A stretch of 50,828 nt of DNA from Vibrio xiamenensis (GCF_900100015.1 NZ_FNDD01000036.1:1346-52173), one strand, 5' to 3'. Counted from the first letter of the stretch, positions 7,690 to 17,073 are shown. Translations and numbers: made by a program. Notes: a model not told the origin generated them from the letters alone.

Positions 7690-10380
7690 TTAGTACGCTA
7701 GATCTTCAGACACTTGAACCGCGTTTTGTACTGGTTTTGGTAGAGGGTTCGACGTATCAGTACCAACAGAAATTTCTTGCGGTGCAGATACTGTCGCGCT
7801 TACTGGCAAGTCTTCAGAGTCGCCACCAACTAGGATGTTGAACGAAGCGTTTTGAGGCACATACCAAGTTTTGGTGGTTTCGTTGTAGTAAGAGAACGAA
7901 CGAGCATTTAGAGGAATCGTCACTTTTTTGCTCTCACCCGCTTCTAGATACACTTTAGCGAAACCTTTTAGCTCGTGGTCTGGACGTTCCACATCACTAT
8001 TAAGCGGCTGTACGTACAACTGAGCAACTTGATAACCCGCTTGGCTACCTGTGTTGGTTACCGTCACCGTCGCTTTGATAACATCATCACGAAGGACTTT
8101 CGTTGAAGACAATTTCAGGTCACTAAAGCTGTATTCGGTGTAGCTTAGGCCGTAACCAAATGGGTAAAGTGGTTTTTTGGCACTGGTTTGGTAACCACGA
8201 TAGCCCATGTTCAAGCCTTCACCGTATACCATGGTCGTTTTCGCATCGTCGCCCAAATACTCTTCAGGATCTGAGTAGTACTCGTAACTTGGGTTGTAAG
8301 AAACCCATTGGTCAATCGACATTGGCAGGCGAGCGGATGGGTTAACATCGCCGTAAAGGATTTCAGCCAGCGCTTGACCGCCAAATTGACCGCTGTAGAA
8401 CGCATGAAGCGCTGCGCCAGCATAATCAATCCAAGGCTTCATTAGCATTGCGCTGCCACCATGCATCACAACAACCGTATTAGGGTTAGCTTGAGTCACC
8501 GCTTCTAGCATGTAACCTTGGTGATCAGGAAGTGTGTAATCATGGTCAACGGTTTCGCCTTCTGTCGCCGCGCTATGACCAACGAATGCAACGACTGCGT
8601 CGTATTCACTCAGATCTGCAGGCACTTCTAGTGACGCCCAACTCATTTGGAGACCACGAATACCACCGTGGTAAGGCGTAAACTTACGCTCACGGCTGTA
8701 TTCAAGTTTGACTTTGTACAACTTGCCTGCTTCTAGCATTTTAGTTTTTGCCGATTTAGGAATCGCATCAACAAGGTCGGTTGCGAGTGGCACGCCGTCA
8801 CTCTTCATGATCAAATCGCCATCTAGCCACAGCTTGAACGGGCCATCTGCACGTACTTTAATCACTTGACGACCATCAATGGTTGGCTTGATCTTAGTCG
8901 TAAAGCGCGCACTAAATGCGCCCACTTCTGGATTGAAGTCAGTGATCTCACGAGTTTCATCAGCCGTTTCGTTGGTCATTGCTTCCCAATCGAAGTTTAC
9001 GCCAGATTCAACACGAGTCAGCACAGGTTCGCCAGAAAGCTCCAAGTTTGAGTAGTACTCAGCTTCAACACCGGTGTCGCAGCTGTCATCTTGGTTAGTA
9101 CAAGTGGTTTGATTCCAAACGGCGGTTTTTGGTGTCAAAGACATCGCTTCGATGAAATCGACATTGCTCGAACTATTGGCAAGCTCGCGCAGACCACTTA
9201 GTTCGGTTACGTAACCAGATTGCGGCACAGTAGAACAAGTACCAAATGGTGATGCCGGCGCGTTTTGCGCCATATCGCCGATAACCGCAATTTTGGCATC
9301 TTTAGATAACGGTAATAAACCGCCAGCGCCTTGGCTTGCACCTTTGTTTTTCAGTAGCACAATACCTTCACGAGCGACATCAATAGACGCTTGTTCTCCG
9401 TGGTCACGGTTATCTAACTCTTGAGCATCGTAAACGGTTTCGTTAAAGCCATTTTTAAATAGCGCACGCATGTTACGACGAACTTTGTTGTCGATAACAC
9501 TTTGGCTGATTGAGCCATCTTCCAAATATGGCATGAGTTTTTTCTCTGTGAAGTAGTTGCCTGATGGTTGGTCCATATCGGTACCACCTACAGCCGCTTC
9601 ATAAGTATTGGTGATCGAGTCAAAATCGGAACTCACGTAACCGGGATAGCCCCACTCACCTTTTAAGACATCGTTGATCAGATAGTCACTTGAACATGCA
9701 TGATCGCCATTAATGTAGTTAAAACCACACATGAAAGATGCAGGATCTGAGTTTTTCACCAAAGATTCAAACGCTGGCATATAGATTTCACGCATGGTGC
9801 GCTCATCAATAACAGCATTAACTTTCTTACGGTTAACATCTTGCTCGTTACCTAACCAGTGCTTCACTGTTGCAGCAACGCCTTGAACTTGCACTGCATT
9901 GGTCATCGCAGGGGCTAACACAGAACACAAGAATGGGTCTTCACCACATAGAGTTTCTGCGTTACGGCCACCTAAAGGTGTGCGATACATGTTGACGACT
10001 GGAGACAGAAAATGCTCCGCACCTGACATGCGAGTTTCATAACCTAAAGCCAAACCAAGCTCTTTCGCTAACTCAACGTTCCAAGTAGAAGCCAGCGACA
10101 ATTGTGATGGGAAACTTGTGCCATAAAGGAGTTTTGTCGCTTTAACTTTTACGCCCATTGCCGAGTCAACTGAGTTGGTACCTGGCAAATTAAAGCGGTC
10201 TACCGGCGGTAGGAGGTGGCCATCACTAACATGGATGTAATCGATTTTTTCAGATTGGGTCATCTCATTAATGATGTTAGTTACTTGAGATTCCACTTTC
10301 TGATCTTTTTCTTCTGCGTGTGCGACAGATGAGGTTGCGACCAACAGGACGCCAACCAAAGTTTTATTTAGCGTTGTCAT
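7690..10380 (-). CDS. Secreted GH3 beta-glucosidase-like enzyme with PA14 insert (copy A)
   Basis: 896 residues with a signal peptide ending at about AHA-EE (residues 1-22), so exported to the periplasm or beyond. The N-terminal GH3 barrel holds GGRNAETLCGEDPFL, KHWLGNEQ and the nucleophile motif SSDFDS (Asp252). A PA14-type domain (about 437-590, YYSNLELSGEP, VRADGPFKLWLDG) interrupts the second catalytic domain. The second domain carries TEGETVDHDYTLP (Glu607/Glu609 region, the usual acid/base segment, with His where many relatives have Arg). A fibronectin-like C-terminal domain follows (HELKGFAKVYLEAGESKKV). This order is typical of PA14-containing beta-glucosidases; exact sugar and linkage cannot be read from sequence. 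The ATG overlaps the stop of the small gene upstream (TAATG), indicating coupling. It is closely similar to the GH3 at 11029-13698. Confidence 0.93.
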   Translation of the reverse strand: MTTLNKTLVGVLLVATSSVAHAEEKDQKVESQVTNIINEMTQSEKIDYIHVSDGHLLPPVDRFNLPGTNSVDSAMGVKVKATKLLYGTSFPSQLSLASTWNVELAKELGLALGYETRMSGAEHFLSPVVNMYRTPLGGRNAETLCGEDPFLCSVLAPAMTNAVQVQGVAATVKHWLGNEQDVNRKKVNAVIDERTMREIYMPAFESLVKNSDPASFMCGFNYINGDHACSSDYLINDVLKGEWGYPGYVSSDFDSITNTYEAAVGGTDMDQPSGNYFTEKKLMPYLEDGSISQSVIDNKVRRNMRALFKNGFNETVYDAQELDNRDHGEQASIDVAREGIVLLKNKGASQGAGGLLPLSKDAKIAVIGDMAQNAPASPFGTCSTVPQSGYVTELSGLRELANSSSNVDFIEAMSLTPKTAVWNQTTCTNQDDSCDTGVEAEYYSNLELSGEPVLTRVESGVNFDWEAMTNETADETREITDFNPEVGAFSARFTTKIKPTIDGRQVIKVRADGPFKLWLDGDLIMKSDGVPLATDLVDAIPKSAKTKMLEAGKLYKVKLEYSRERKFTPYHGGIRGLQMSWASLEVPADLSEYDAVVAFVGHSAATEGETVDHDYTLPDHQGYMLEAVTQANPNTVVVMHGGSAMLMKPWIDYAGAALHAFYSGQFGGQALAEILYGDVNPSARLPMSIDQWVSYNPSYEYYSDPEEYLGDDAKTTMVYGEGLNMGYRGYQTSAKKPLYPFGYGLSYTEYSFSDLKLSSTKVLRDDVIKATVTVTNTGSQAGYQVAQLYVQPLNSDVERPDHELKGFAKVYLEAGESKKVTIPLNARSFSYYNETTKTWYVPQNASFNILVGGDSEDLPVSATVSAPQEISVGTDTSNPLPKPVQNAVQVSEDLAY

Positions 10381-10667
10381 TATTTGTTTGATCCTGATTG
10401 CTGGCTTTTTGATGGTTTGTAAGTCACCGCATCGTCGGTTTTGATCGGTGCATCCAGCAGTGAATCGCGTTCGCCGCGCTCATCAGAAACGAAGTCCAAG
10501 GTGTGAGTAAGCTCTTGCTGCTTTTTTTCCATCTCTAAACGTGCTTCGATCGCTGCATTAATATCTTCAAGAGATGAAGACGACGAGTCTTCACAAGACG
10601 CTTGCAGTGAATAGCCAGAGAGGATCATCGCGGCGCAGGTAAGCGCCAACTTTGATTTCGGCATCAT
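10380..10667 (-). CDS. Small exported protein of unknown function, GH3-coupled (copy A)
   Basis: 95 residues. A signal peptide (MMPKSKLALTCAAMILSGYSLQA) is followed by a mature part of about 70 residues with a single Cys just after the predicted cleavage site, a Ser-rich patch, a Glu/Lys/Gln-rich helix (INAAIEARLEMEKKQQELTH) and a conserved block DFVSDERGERDSLLDA. The Cys context QASC is not a proper lipobox and the paralogue has QAYC, so a lipoprotein is unlikely. GGA lies 8-10 nt before the ATG. It overlaps the GH3 start by one base and has a paralogue in the same arrangement at 13682-13978. I recognise no family. Persistence of both copies beside a GH3 suggests a partner, chaperone or secretion helper, which is inference only. 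Confidence 0.85.
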   Translation of the reverse strand: MMPKSKLALTCAAMILSGYSLQASCEDSSSSSLEDINAAIEARLEMEKKQQELTHTLDFVSDERGERDSLLDAPIKTDDAVTYKPSKSQQSGSNK

Positions 10668-10980
10668 TTATTATTTCCAATATTTTATTAATAGCTTTAA
10701 TCAAGTAATCAAAGCCATGACGTTGAATAAGGCCGCGCAGTATAAATAAAATAATGAAAGGTAAAACACTTTATAAATTGCCTTTACAATTGTTTATTAT
10801 GAATAAGAACAAAATAAAACTTATTAATGTGACATTTAATAATAAATATTATATCTAATCCCAGAGCATAGATTAAATATATATAAATGAAATATTAATC
10901 AATCAAAGGGTAAGAAATAACTCACTTAGCATTTAAATAATAATCAATCGTTATTCTTTATATTTCCAACCACAGAAATA
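10668..10980. other. AT-rich spacer, promoter region of GH3 unit A
   Basis: About 313 bp between the terminator of unit B and the small gene of unit A. It is very AT-rich and holds no convincing open frame. It should contain the promoter of unit A on the minus strand. A half CRP-like TGTGA (about 10830) is visible but has no matching second half, so I do not call a site. Confidence 0.5.
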
Positions 10981-11010
10981 AAAAATGCCAGCTCAAAAGC
11001 TGGCATTTTT
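10981..11010 (-). terminator. Rho-independent terminator after the second GH3 gene
   Basis: A perfect 13-bp stem AAAAATGCCAGCT/AGCTGGCATTTTT with a CAAA loop. It starts 18 bp past the stop of the GH3 at 11029. The T-run is symmetric, so it could work in both directions. The core TGCC...GGCA resembles the terminator of unit A. Confidence 0.88.
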
Positions 11011-11028
11011 ATTGTGTGTCAAGCGTCA

Positions 11029-13698
11029 TTAATAAGCGTGTTGCTCGGAAACCTGAACCGCATTTTGCACCGCTTGAGGCAATGGGTTAGAGCCACTTGT
11101 TGTCAGCAAAATTTCCTCACTCGCCGAGACATTCTTGCTTAGCGGTAGATGCACTGAATCTCCCCCGACAAGAATATTAAATGCCCCTCCTTGAGGTACT
11201 CGCCAACTGTTACTGCTCTCTTGATAATAAGCGAAAGAACGCGCGTGAAGAGGAATGGTCACTTGCTTGCTCTCACCCGCTTCGAGATACACTTTTGCAA
11301 AACCTTTCAGTTCGTGATCTGGACGCGAAACATCACTGTTGAGTGGCTGAACATACAACTGGGCAACTTCATAACCGGCTTCTCCGCCCGTATTCGTCAC
11401 AGTAAAGGTGGCTTTAATCACGTCATCCTTAGCCACTTGCTGCGATGAAAGCTTCAAGTTACTGAAACTAAAATCGGTATAGCTCAAACCATAGCCAAAT
11501 GGGAACAGCGGTGCGTTGTCACTGGCTTGATAGCCACGATAACCCATGTTGATCCCTTCGCTGTATTCCATCATGGTACTGGAGCCAATATCCGGCTGAG
11601 GATAACTGTCGTAACTTGGGTTGTAAGACAGCCACTGGTCGATGGTGACAGGTAATCGCGCTGATGGATTGACATCCCCGTATATGATTTCCGCCAGTGC
11701 TTGACCGCCCAATTGCCCACTAAACCACGCATGTAGCGCAGCCCCCGCATCATCAATCCAAGGTTGCATCAACATCGCGCTACCACCATGCATCACGACG
11801 ATAGTATTAGGGTTTGCTTGGGTGACTTGTTCGAGCATATAGCCTTGCTGATCAGGTAAAGTGTAATCATGGTCAAGGGTTTCACCTTCGGTTTCATAAT
11901 CACGCCCCACGAGTGCAATCACTGCGTCGTAATCACTAAGATCGCTAGGTGGCTCAAGTGAGGCCCAGCTTATTTGCAAGCCGCGCATTCCACCATAATA
12001 GGAAGTAAACAAACGTAGGCGGCTGTACTCAACTTTGACGGTATAGAGTTTTCCTGCTTCAAGTTTCTTGGTCTTAACCGATTTCGGAATCGCGTTCATC
12101 AAGTCGGTCGCAACAGGCTCGCCATCACTGTATAAAATCAATTCACCATCAAGCCACACTTTAACCGGGCCATCGGCACGCACTTTTAGCACTTGACGAC
12201 CAGAAATTGTCGGTTTGATTTTGCCGGTAAAGCGCGCCGAAAATTCGCCGTAGTTTGGTGAAATATCATCAATATCGCGCGGTTCTGTCGCGGTGTCATT
12301 AATCATTTCAACCCAATCGAAATTGATACCGGCTTCGGTGCGACTTAAAAACGGCTCACCAGACAAATTGGTATTAGAATAATACTCAGCAGCCAATCCG
12401 GTATCGCACTCATCGCTACTATTGGTACAACTATTTTGATACCACTGCGCTGTTTTTGGTGTTAATGCCATACTATCAATAAAATCTACGTTAGCATCAC
12501 TGTTAGATAACTGACGTAACCCCGTGAGCTCTGTGACATAGCCAGCCTGAGGAACCGAGTAGGCCGTGCCAAATGGTGAGCTCGGCGCGTTTTGTGCCAT
12601 ATCACCGATAACGGCAATTTTGGCATCTTTGCTTAAAGGCAACAAACCGCCTGCGCCATTAGTCGCGCCATTATTTTTGAGCAGAACGATGCTCTCACGT
12701 GCCACATCAATCGAGGCCTCTTCGCCCTTATCTTGATTTAAACTTTGCGCGTCATAAACCGTTTGATTGAAGCCGTTTTTAAACAGCGCTCGTAAGTTAC
12801 GACGCACCTTGTTATCAATCACACTTTGCGACAGAGAACCATCTTCCAGATACGGAGTCAGCTTTTCCTCAGTAAAATAGTAACCTGAAGGTTGATCCAG
12901 ATCGGTACCACCAATCGCCGCTTTATAGGTGCTGTTAATAGAGTTGTAATCCGAGCTCACAAATCCGTGGAACCCCCACTCCCCCTTGAGAATGTCGTTG
13001 GTAAGGTAAGTACTTGCACAAGAGTGATTACTGTTGATGGTGTTAAAGCCGCACATGATAGAAGCAACGTCTGCATTTTTTACCAAAGACTCAAACGGCA
13101 GCATATAGATTTCATGTTCAGTTCGATGGTCAATTTTGACGTTGAGCTTTTTACGTTTCACTTCTTGTTCATTACCCAACCAGTGTTTGGCGGTCGATGT
13201 TACACCTTGAACTTGAACCGCGTTGGTAAACGCAGGCGCTAATACTGAACATAAAAATGGGTCTTCACCGCAAAGGCTTTCCGCGTTACGTCCGCCCATG
13301 GGCGTGCGCACCATATTCACGCCCGGTGATAAAAAGTGTTCAGCGCCAGACATTCGAGTTTCAAATCCAAGCGCGAGACCAAGCTGTTTTGCGCGCTCAA
13401 TATTCCAAGTCGCTGCAAGGGCAATCTGAGCCGGAAAACTGGTGCCATACATCAGCCTAGTGGCTTTAACTTTAATGCCCATTGCCGAATCAACGGAGTT
13501 GGTACCAGGTAAGTTAAAACGCTCTACAGGCGGGAGAAGGTGACCATCGCTGACGTGGATATAATCAATCTTTTCGCTCTGGGTCATATTGTCCAAAACT
13601 TTGGAGACTTGATCTTCAACACTTTGATCCGCATTCGCAGCCATCGATGCGCCGAGCAAAAGGCCAATGCTTAGCCAACGTCTACTGAGTTCCATCAT
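11029..13698 (-). CDS. Secreted GH3 beta-glucosidase-like enzyme with PA14 insert (copy B)
   Basis: 889 residues, signal peptide ending near ANA-DQ. Same domain order as copy A: barrel with GGRNAESLCGEDPFL and KHWLGNEQ, nucleophile motif SSDYNS (Asp250), PA14 insert (about 430-585), acid/base segment ETEGETLDHDYTLP (around Glu604), then the fibronectin-like tail. GGAG sits 7 nt before the ATG inside the upstream small gene, with a 17-nt overlap; a second ATG follows immediately. The copies are collinear and highly similar, but differ in active-site neighbours (DFDS against DYNS) and in the surface of the PA14 part. That is consistent with an old duplication followed by specialisation for different oligosaccharides. 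The substrate is not determinable here. Confidence 0.93.
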   Translation of the reverse strand: MMELSRRWLSIGLLLGASMAANADQSVEDQVSKVLDNMTQSEKIDYIHVSDGHLLPPVERFNLPGTNSVDSAMGIKVKATRLMYGTSFPAQIALAATWNIERAKQLGLALGFETRMSGAEHFLSPGVNMVRTPMGGRNAESLCGEDPFLCSVLAPAFTNAVQVQGVTSTAKHWLGNEQEVKRKKLNVKIDHRTEHEIYMLPFESLVKNADVASIMCGFNTINSNHSCASTYLTNDILKGEWGFHGFVSSDYNSINSTYKAAIGGTDLDQPSGYYFTEEKLTPYLEDGSLSQSVIDNKVRRNLRALFKNGFNQTVYDAQSLNQDKGEEASIDVARESIVLLKNNGATNGAGGLLPLSKDAKIAVIGDMAQNAPSSPFGTAYSVPQAGYVTELTGLRQLSNSDANVDFIDSMALTPKTAQWYQNSCTNSSDECDTGLAAEYYSNTNLSGEPFLSRTEAGINFDWVEMINDTATEPRDIDDISPNYGEFSARFTGKIKPTISGRQVLKVRADGPVKVWLDGELILYSDGEPVATDLMNAIPKSVKTKKLEAGKLYTVKVEYSRLRLFTSYYGGMRGLQISWASLEPPSDLSDYDAVIALVGRDYETEGETLDHDYTLPDQQGYMLEQVTQANPNTIVVMHGGSAMLMQPWIDDAGAALHAWFSGQLGGQALAEIIYGDVNPSARLPVTIDQWLSYNPSYDSYPQPDIGSSTMMEYSEGINMGYRGYQASDNAPLFPFGYGLSYTDFSFSNLKLSSQQVAKDDVIKATFTVTNTGGEAGYEVAQLYVQPLNSDVSRPDHELKGFAKVYLEAGESKQVTIPLHARSFAYYQESSNSWRVPQGGAFNILVGGDSVHLPLSKNVSASEEILLTTSGSNPLPQAVQNAVQVSEQHAY

Positions 13699-13978
13699 GA
13701 CTCGACTCCGACGGTTGGTTTTGCGCAGGTTGATACGTTACCGCATCATCGGTTTTCAATTCAGCATCGAGCAGAGAGTCTCGCTCACCACGCTCATCCG
13801 ACACGAAGTCAGCGGTATGTGTCAGTGCTTGCTGCTTTTTTTCCATTTCCATGCGCGCTTCGACCAGCGCGTTAATATCTTCTATAGATGAAATCGAACT
13901 CTCTTCACAATAAGCTTGTAACGAGTAGCCAGATAAAACCATCGCAGCGCTGATAAGCGCCAGCTTTGATATTGGCAT
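13682..13978 (-). CDS. Small exported protein of unknown function, GH3-coupled (copy B)
   Basis: 98 residues, paralogue of the protein at 10380-10667. The signal peptide MPISKLALISAAMVLSGYSLQA is followed by YCEES, the helix ALVEARMEMEKKQQALTH and the block DFVSDERGERDSLLDA. The conserved parts are the single Cys near the mature N-terminus, the charged helix and the DERGERD block; the C-terminal tail varies. It overlaps the GH3 gene by 17 nt, so the pair is probably translated together. No known domain. Function unknown; an accessory role for the GH3 enzyme is the simplest inference. Confidence 0.85.
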   Translation of the reverse strand: MPISKLALISAAMVLSGYSLQAYCEESSISSIEDINALVEARMEMEKKQQALTHTADFVSDERGERDSLLDAELKTDDAVTYQPAQNQPSESSHDGTQ

Positions 13979-14278
13979 ATGTAGGTATTCCTATGACATG
14001 ATTTTTAAATAGCTGGTTATCATTACACATCGCTTAGTTTTATAAATTTAATTTAGACAAGGTTATTAGATTTAAGACGAATTATTATATCGACGGTTAA
14101 TACTGAAAATTAAACCCATAAATAAATCCAATCAGAAAACACAGTATTAATCATTATCAAAAATCGACTTAAAATAATTTTAATTGAGGGAATTCACTCT
14201 AAATAATATATTCGATCAAACCGCCAGCAAGGATTGATCGAATATTAAGCATGTCGGTGAGCAGAAAAATAAAGATAA
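13979..14278. other. AT-rich spacer, promoter region of GH3 unit B
   Basis: 300 bp between the EamA gene end and the small gene of unit B. The left part holds the inverted repeat at 14208-14245. The remainder is AT-rich with no credible reading frame and should carry the unit B promoter on the minus strand. It shows little resemblance to the matching spacer of unit A, so the two copies may be controlled differently. Confidence 0.5.
14208..14245 (-). terminator. 12-bp inverted repeat, probable 3'-end hairpin of the EamA gene
   Basis: The arms ATATTCGATCAA and TTGATCGAATAT flank a 14-nt spacer, 33 bp beyond the EamA stop. On the minus strand the hairpin is followed by an A/T-rich ATATTATTT tail rather than a clean T-run, so termination is plausible but imperfect. 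A regulator site is the alternative. Confidence 0.45.
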
Positions 14279-15208
14279 CTACAGCTCTTTACAAACTTGA
14301 GGAGCGCGTTTAGGCAGTTTAATGTGAGGCATCAGCATTCCGGCGATCACCACAGCCATACCAACGAATTGTAGCTGTGTGACCGATTGACCAAGCACGT
14401 ACGACGTCAGCACCGAGAAAATCGGCACAAAATTAAAAAACAGCACCGCCGTTGCCGATCCCAAGCGTTTCACCCCGTTGAGCCATAATAAATACCCAGC
14501 CACAGTACCAAACACACCGATATAGATGATATCTACTATCCCTAACATGCTACTGTTGATTAGCTCTTGCCAAGGCTTAACTTGCGGCGAAGCCAAACAC
14601 ATCAAACCGATCACAGCAGCGCCACTTAACATACCAATAAAGGTGTAAGGAATTACCGCCATCCAACGACTGATGCCTTGGCTAAAGAAGGTATAAAAAC
14701 TCCAAGCCAGCATACCAAAAAAGATCAGTTTATCGCCGTGATTGATTTGCATCGTCAATAGGCTTTGTAAATGACCGTTAGTGATCACGAGTAGCACACC
14801 CGCTAAACTCGCTAACAAACTAAAACATTGCCCAGCAGTCGGCAGTTTGCGCGCAGCCACACAAGCAATCAATGACGTCATTAGCGGACTAAGCGCCATA
14901 ATCAGCGAACCATTGGTCGCGCTGGTATCTTCAAGCCCGGTAAATAGCCCTAAGTTAAGCCCGCCAACGCCGACCACGCTCACTACAACAATCCACAGCC
15001 ACTGGCGTGTGTTAAGCTGCGGTTTTGGCGTTCTCATCAATTTGAGATACACCGCCAGACAAACGGCGGCGAGCACAAACCGCCACAGCACCAAAGTTAA
15101 TGCATGCACTTCATTTAGCGCATGTTTACCCACTGGGAAGCTACTGCCCCAGCAAAAGGTACACAGGATAATCAGTATCACTGCTTTTAGCATTGAATCA
15201 GACTTCAT
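14279..15208 (-). CDS. EamA/DMT-family transporter
   Basis: About 309 residues from the ATG at 15208, which has GGAG about 6 nt upstream; a GTG two codons earlier has no such spacing. Ten hydrophobic segments in two EamA repeats (first from about residue 10, LIILCTFCWGSSFPVGKHAL; second from about 155, FFGMLAWSFYTFFSQGISR) fit the inner-membrane drug/metabolite exporter family. Members move amino acids, nucleosides, metabolites or drugs; the substrate cannot be told. It is transcribed divergently from a LysR gene 84 bp away, which is probably its regulator. Confidence 0.9.
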   Translation of the reverse strand: MKSDSMLKAVILIILCTFCWGSSFPVGKHALNEVHALTLVLWRFVLAAVCLAVYLKLMRTPKPQLNTRQWLWIVVVSVVGVGGLNLGLFTGLEDTSATNGSLIMALSPLMTSLIACVAARKLPTAGQCFSLLASLAGVLLVITNGHLQSLLTMQINHGDKLIFFGMLAWSFYTFFSQGISRWMAVIPYTFIGMLSGAAVIGLMCLASPQVKPWQELINSSMLGIVDIIYIGVFGTVAGYLLWLNGVKRLGSATAVLFFNFVPIFSVLTSYVLGQSVTQLQFVGMAVVIAGMLMPHIKLPKRAPQVCKEL

Positions 15209-15292
15209 CGTCACTCCGAATTACTTGTCAAACCACAAGCTCTAGTGTATTGATTTCACTTATTGGATAAACAAGCAAAATTAAGACGGTAA

Positions 15293-16195
15293 ATGCCAAA
15301 AATGAAACCTAGCTATTCATTGGATGATCTGCGTTGTTTTTGCGCCGTTGCGCGCCATGGCAGTTTTAAACTCGCTGCCCAAGCGCTTTCGATGCCACTG
15401 TCGACCTTAAGCCGTCGTATTCGCCAACTGGAAAATGACTTGCAGCTACGCTTGCTAAATCGCGATGCCCACCGAGTGCTGTTGACCCACACTGGTGAAC
15501 AATATTATCAACGCAGCGCCGCGCTGTTTGATGAGCTTGGCCATATCGATGAAGACTTACACCACGATAAACATCAGCCGCAAGGCAAAATTCGAATCTC
15601 GGCGCCGATCAACTCAGGCACTCAGTTTTTACGCAGTGTGTTTTACGATTTTCTGCGCCGTTACCCTGATATTCAACTCGACTTAAACTTCTCTAACTCG
15701 CTGATTGATATCGAAGCACAAGGCATGGACGTGGTGTTTCGAGTCGGCAGCCCCGTGGTCGAGAACTGGATAGCCCGGCCACTGACCAACATTCACTTTG
15801 TATTATGCGCGCACCCCAATATGGATATATCTGAGATTGATACACCACAGCAACTCCGTGGGTATGCCACGATACTGTGCCGTCCTATGGTGCCGTGGCA
15901 GTTGATCAATACCCAAAACGGTGACGAATTTGACTACCATCCTCAGCAAGGTGTGCGCCTTGAAGTTGATGAAATTCAGATGCTGGTTCATGGCATTAAG
16001 GCTGAGCTGGGCATTGGCTATGTCCCCGATTATGTCGCGTTGCCAATGATTGAACGTGGTGAAATGATCCACGTGCTCCCTGACTGGCGCAGTAAATCGC
16101 GCACCATGTTTATGCTTTACCGCGATAGAGATAATTTGCCGCTGCGAGTACGGCTGTTTATTGAATTTGTTTTGGAACATTTTGCCAACCAATAG
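15293..16195 (+). CDS. LysR-family transcriptional regulator
   Basis: 300 residues. The N-terminal winged helix-turn-helix (YSLDDLRCFCAVARHGSFKLAAQALSMP, then STLSRRIRQLE) is followed by the periplasmic-binding-like effector domain from about residue 95 (GKIRISAPINSG). The CrgA/YafC-like form of the effector domain (VFRVGSPVVENWIARPL) is common in regulators of neighbouring efflux or oxidoreductase genes. It is divergent from the EamA transporter, the usual LysR target arrangement. Ligand unknown. Confidence 0.93.
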   Translation: MPKMKPSYSLDDLRCFCAVARHGSFKLAAQALSMPLSTLSRRIRQLENDLQLRLLNRDAHRVLLTHTGEQYYQRSAALFDELGHIDEDLHHDKHQPQGKIRISAPINSGTQFLRSVFYDFLRRYPDIQLDLNFSNSLIDIEAQGMDVVFRVGSPVVENWIARPLTNIHFVLCAHPNMDISEIDTPQQLRGYATILCRPMVPWQLINTQNGDEFDYHPQQGVRLEVDEIQMLVHGIKAELGIGYVPDYVALPMIERGEMIHVLPDWRSKSRTMFMLYRDRDNLPLRVRLFIEFVLEHFANQ

Positions 16196-16584
16196 CAGAC
16201 ATCTTGGTCATCAATCAGCACCAACTGGTCAATGCACTCGGAAAACGAGAACAAATCCTACTGTCCTATGACGACTTAGGAGTTAAAATCGACACCAATC
16301 TAGAGCAGGGTATTTTTCCATCCACCTTGCGCAGTTCGGTGAACCAAGCGTTTAAAGCAAACACATTATAAATCGAGTTTCAATTTATAATTAATCAGTT
16401 TAAATAAGGGGTTATGAGCCTAGTTGATAGCTGGTATTTGCCAAAATCTAAGTAGATTTGAGCCTCATGATGAGGGATGAAACGAAGCGCCATACACAGA
16501 GTTTATCACTCGTCTGCATTGGCGCATGTGTTATTGAAGCATACAATTGCTAATTGAGCTTATACGGGAATATTTAGTTTGCCC
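16196..16584. other. Spacer with a possible orphan coding fragment
   Basis: 389 bp between convergent genes. Bases 16198-16371 keep one frame open for 57 codons, reading DILVINQHQLVNALG, then KREQILLSYDDLGVKI and on to a TAA. There is no ATG; only a TTG at 16204 could serve as start. The composition looks protein-like, so this may be the tail of a lost gene, but I do not recognise it. At 16490-16526 a 6-bp stem GCGCCA/TGGCGC with a long loop is present, too weak to call a terminator. Confidence 0.35.
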
Positions 16585-17073
16585 TTATAAAGCCACTTTT
16601 CCTTTCGCAATATAACCAATGCGGTAGAGCGCCGAATTGACGCTAGGCTTGGCCTCGCGAAGCCATTCCACATTCAGTGGTTGCCAGTTGGTCACCTCAA
16701 CACCTCGCACATCGCTGTTGTCGCCGACCTGATGACTCACACTGGCAAGCGTATCTTCAACGCTAGGCATTCGCACCTCCCCTTCGACAAACCAAGTATT
16801 CACTTGCGGCCGACCAAACTGCTCGCACAATCCTTTAAAGCCGTCACTGGCGAGAAACGCCATCATTGAACGATGGTCTTGCCAAACGTAAAACGGCGCA
16901 TAACTGTTGACCGGATTGCGATAGTGCTCAGCATCTTTACGCGAATACAAATAAGCCTTGAATACTAATCCGGGGTAGTCGTCCAACAAATGACCTTTGG
17001 TTTCGATTCGATTCTCAATACTCACCATTGGATAATCCGCTGGCAGCACGATTTTGTATTGCATTGCGATCAT
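16585..17073 (-). CDS. DUF4865 family protein
   Basis: 162 residues beginning MIAMQYKIVLPADYPM, with AAGGG about 6 nt before the ATG. The length, the opening, the SYAPFYVWQDHRSMMAFL block and the GRPQVNTW block match my knowledge of the DUF4865 family. These are cytosolic proteins of unknown biochemistry, often next to LysR genes. No signal peptide or membrane segment. It is divergent from the LysR gene at 17182 across a 108-bp control region containing an inverted repeat, so that regulator probably controls it. Confidence 0.8.
   Translation of the reverse strand: MIAMQYKIVLPADYPMVSIENRIETKGHLLDDYPGLVFKAYLYSRKDAEHYRNPVNSYAPFYVWQDHRSMMAFLASDGFKGLCEQFGRPQVNTWFVEGEVRMPSVEDTLASVSHQVGDNSDVRGVEVTNWQPLNVEWLREAKPSVNSALYRIGYIAKGKVAL

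Noticed and set aside
16681..16869. Open frame antisense to the DUF4865 gene
   Set aside because: Its length is explained by the codon pattern of the real gene on the other strand; no start signal.
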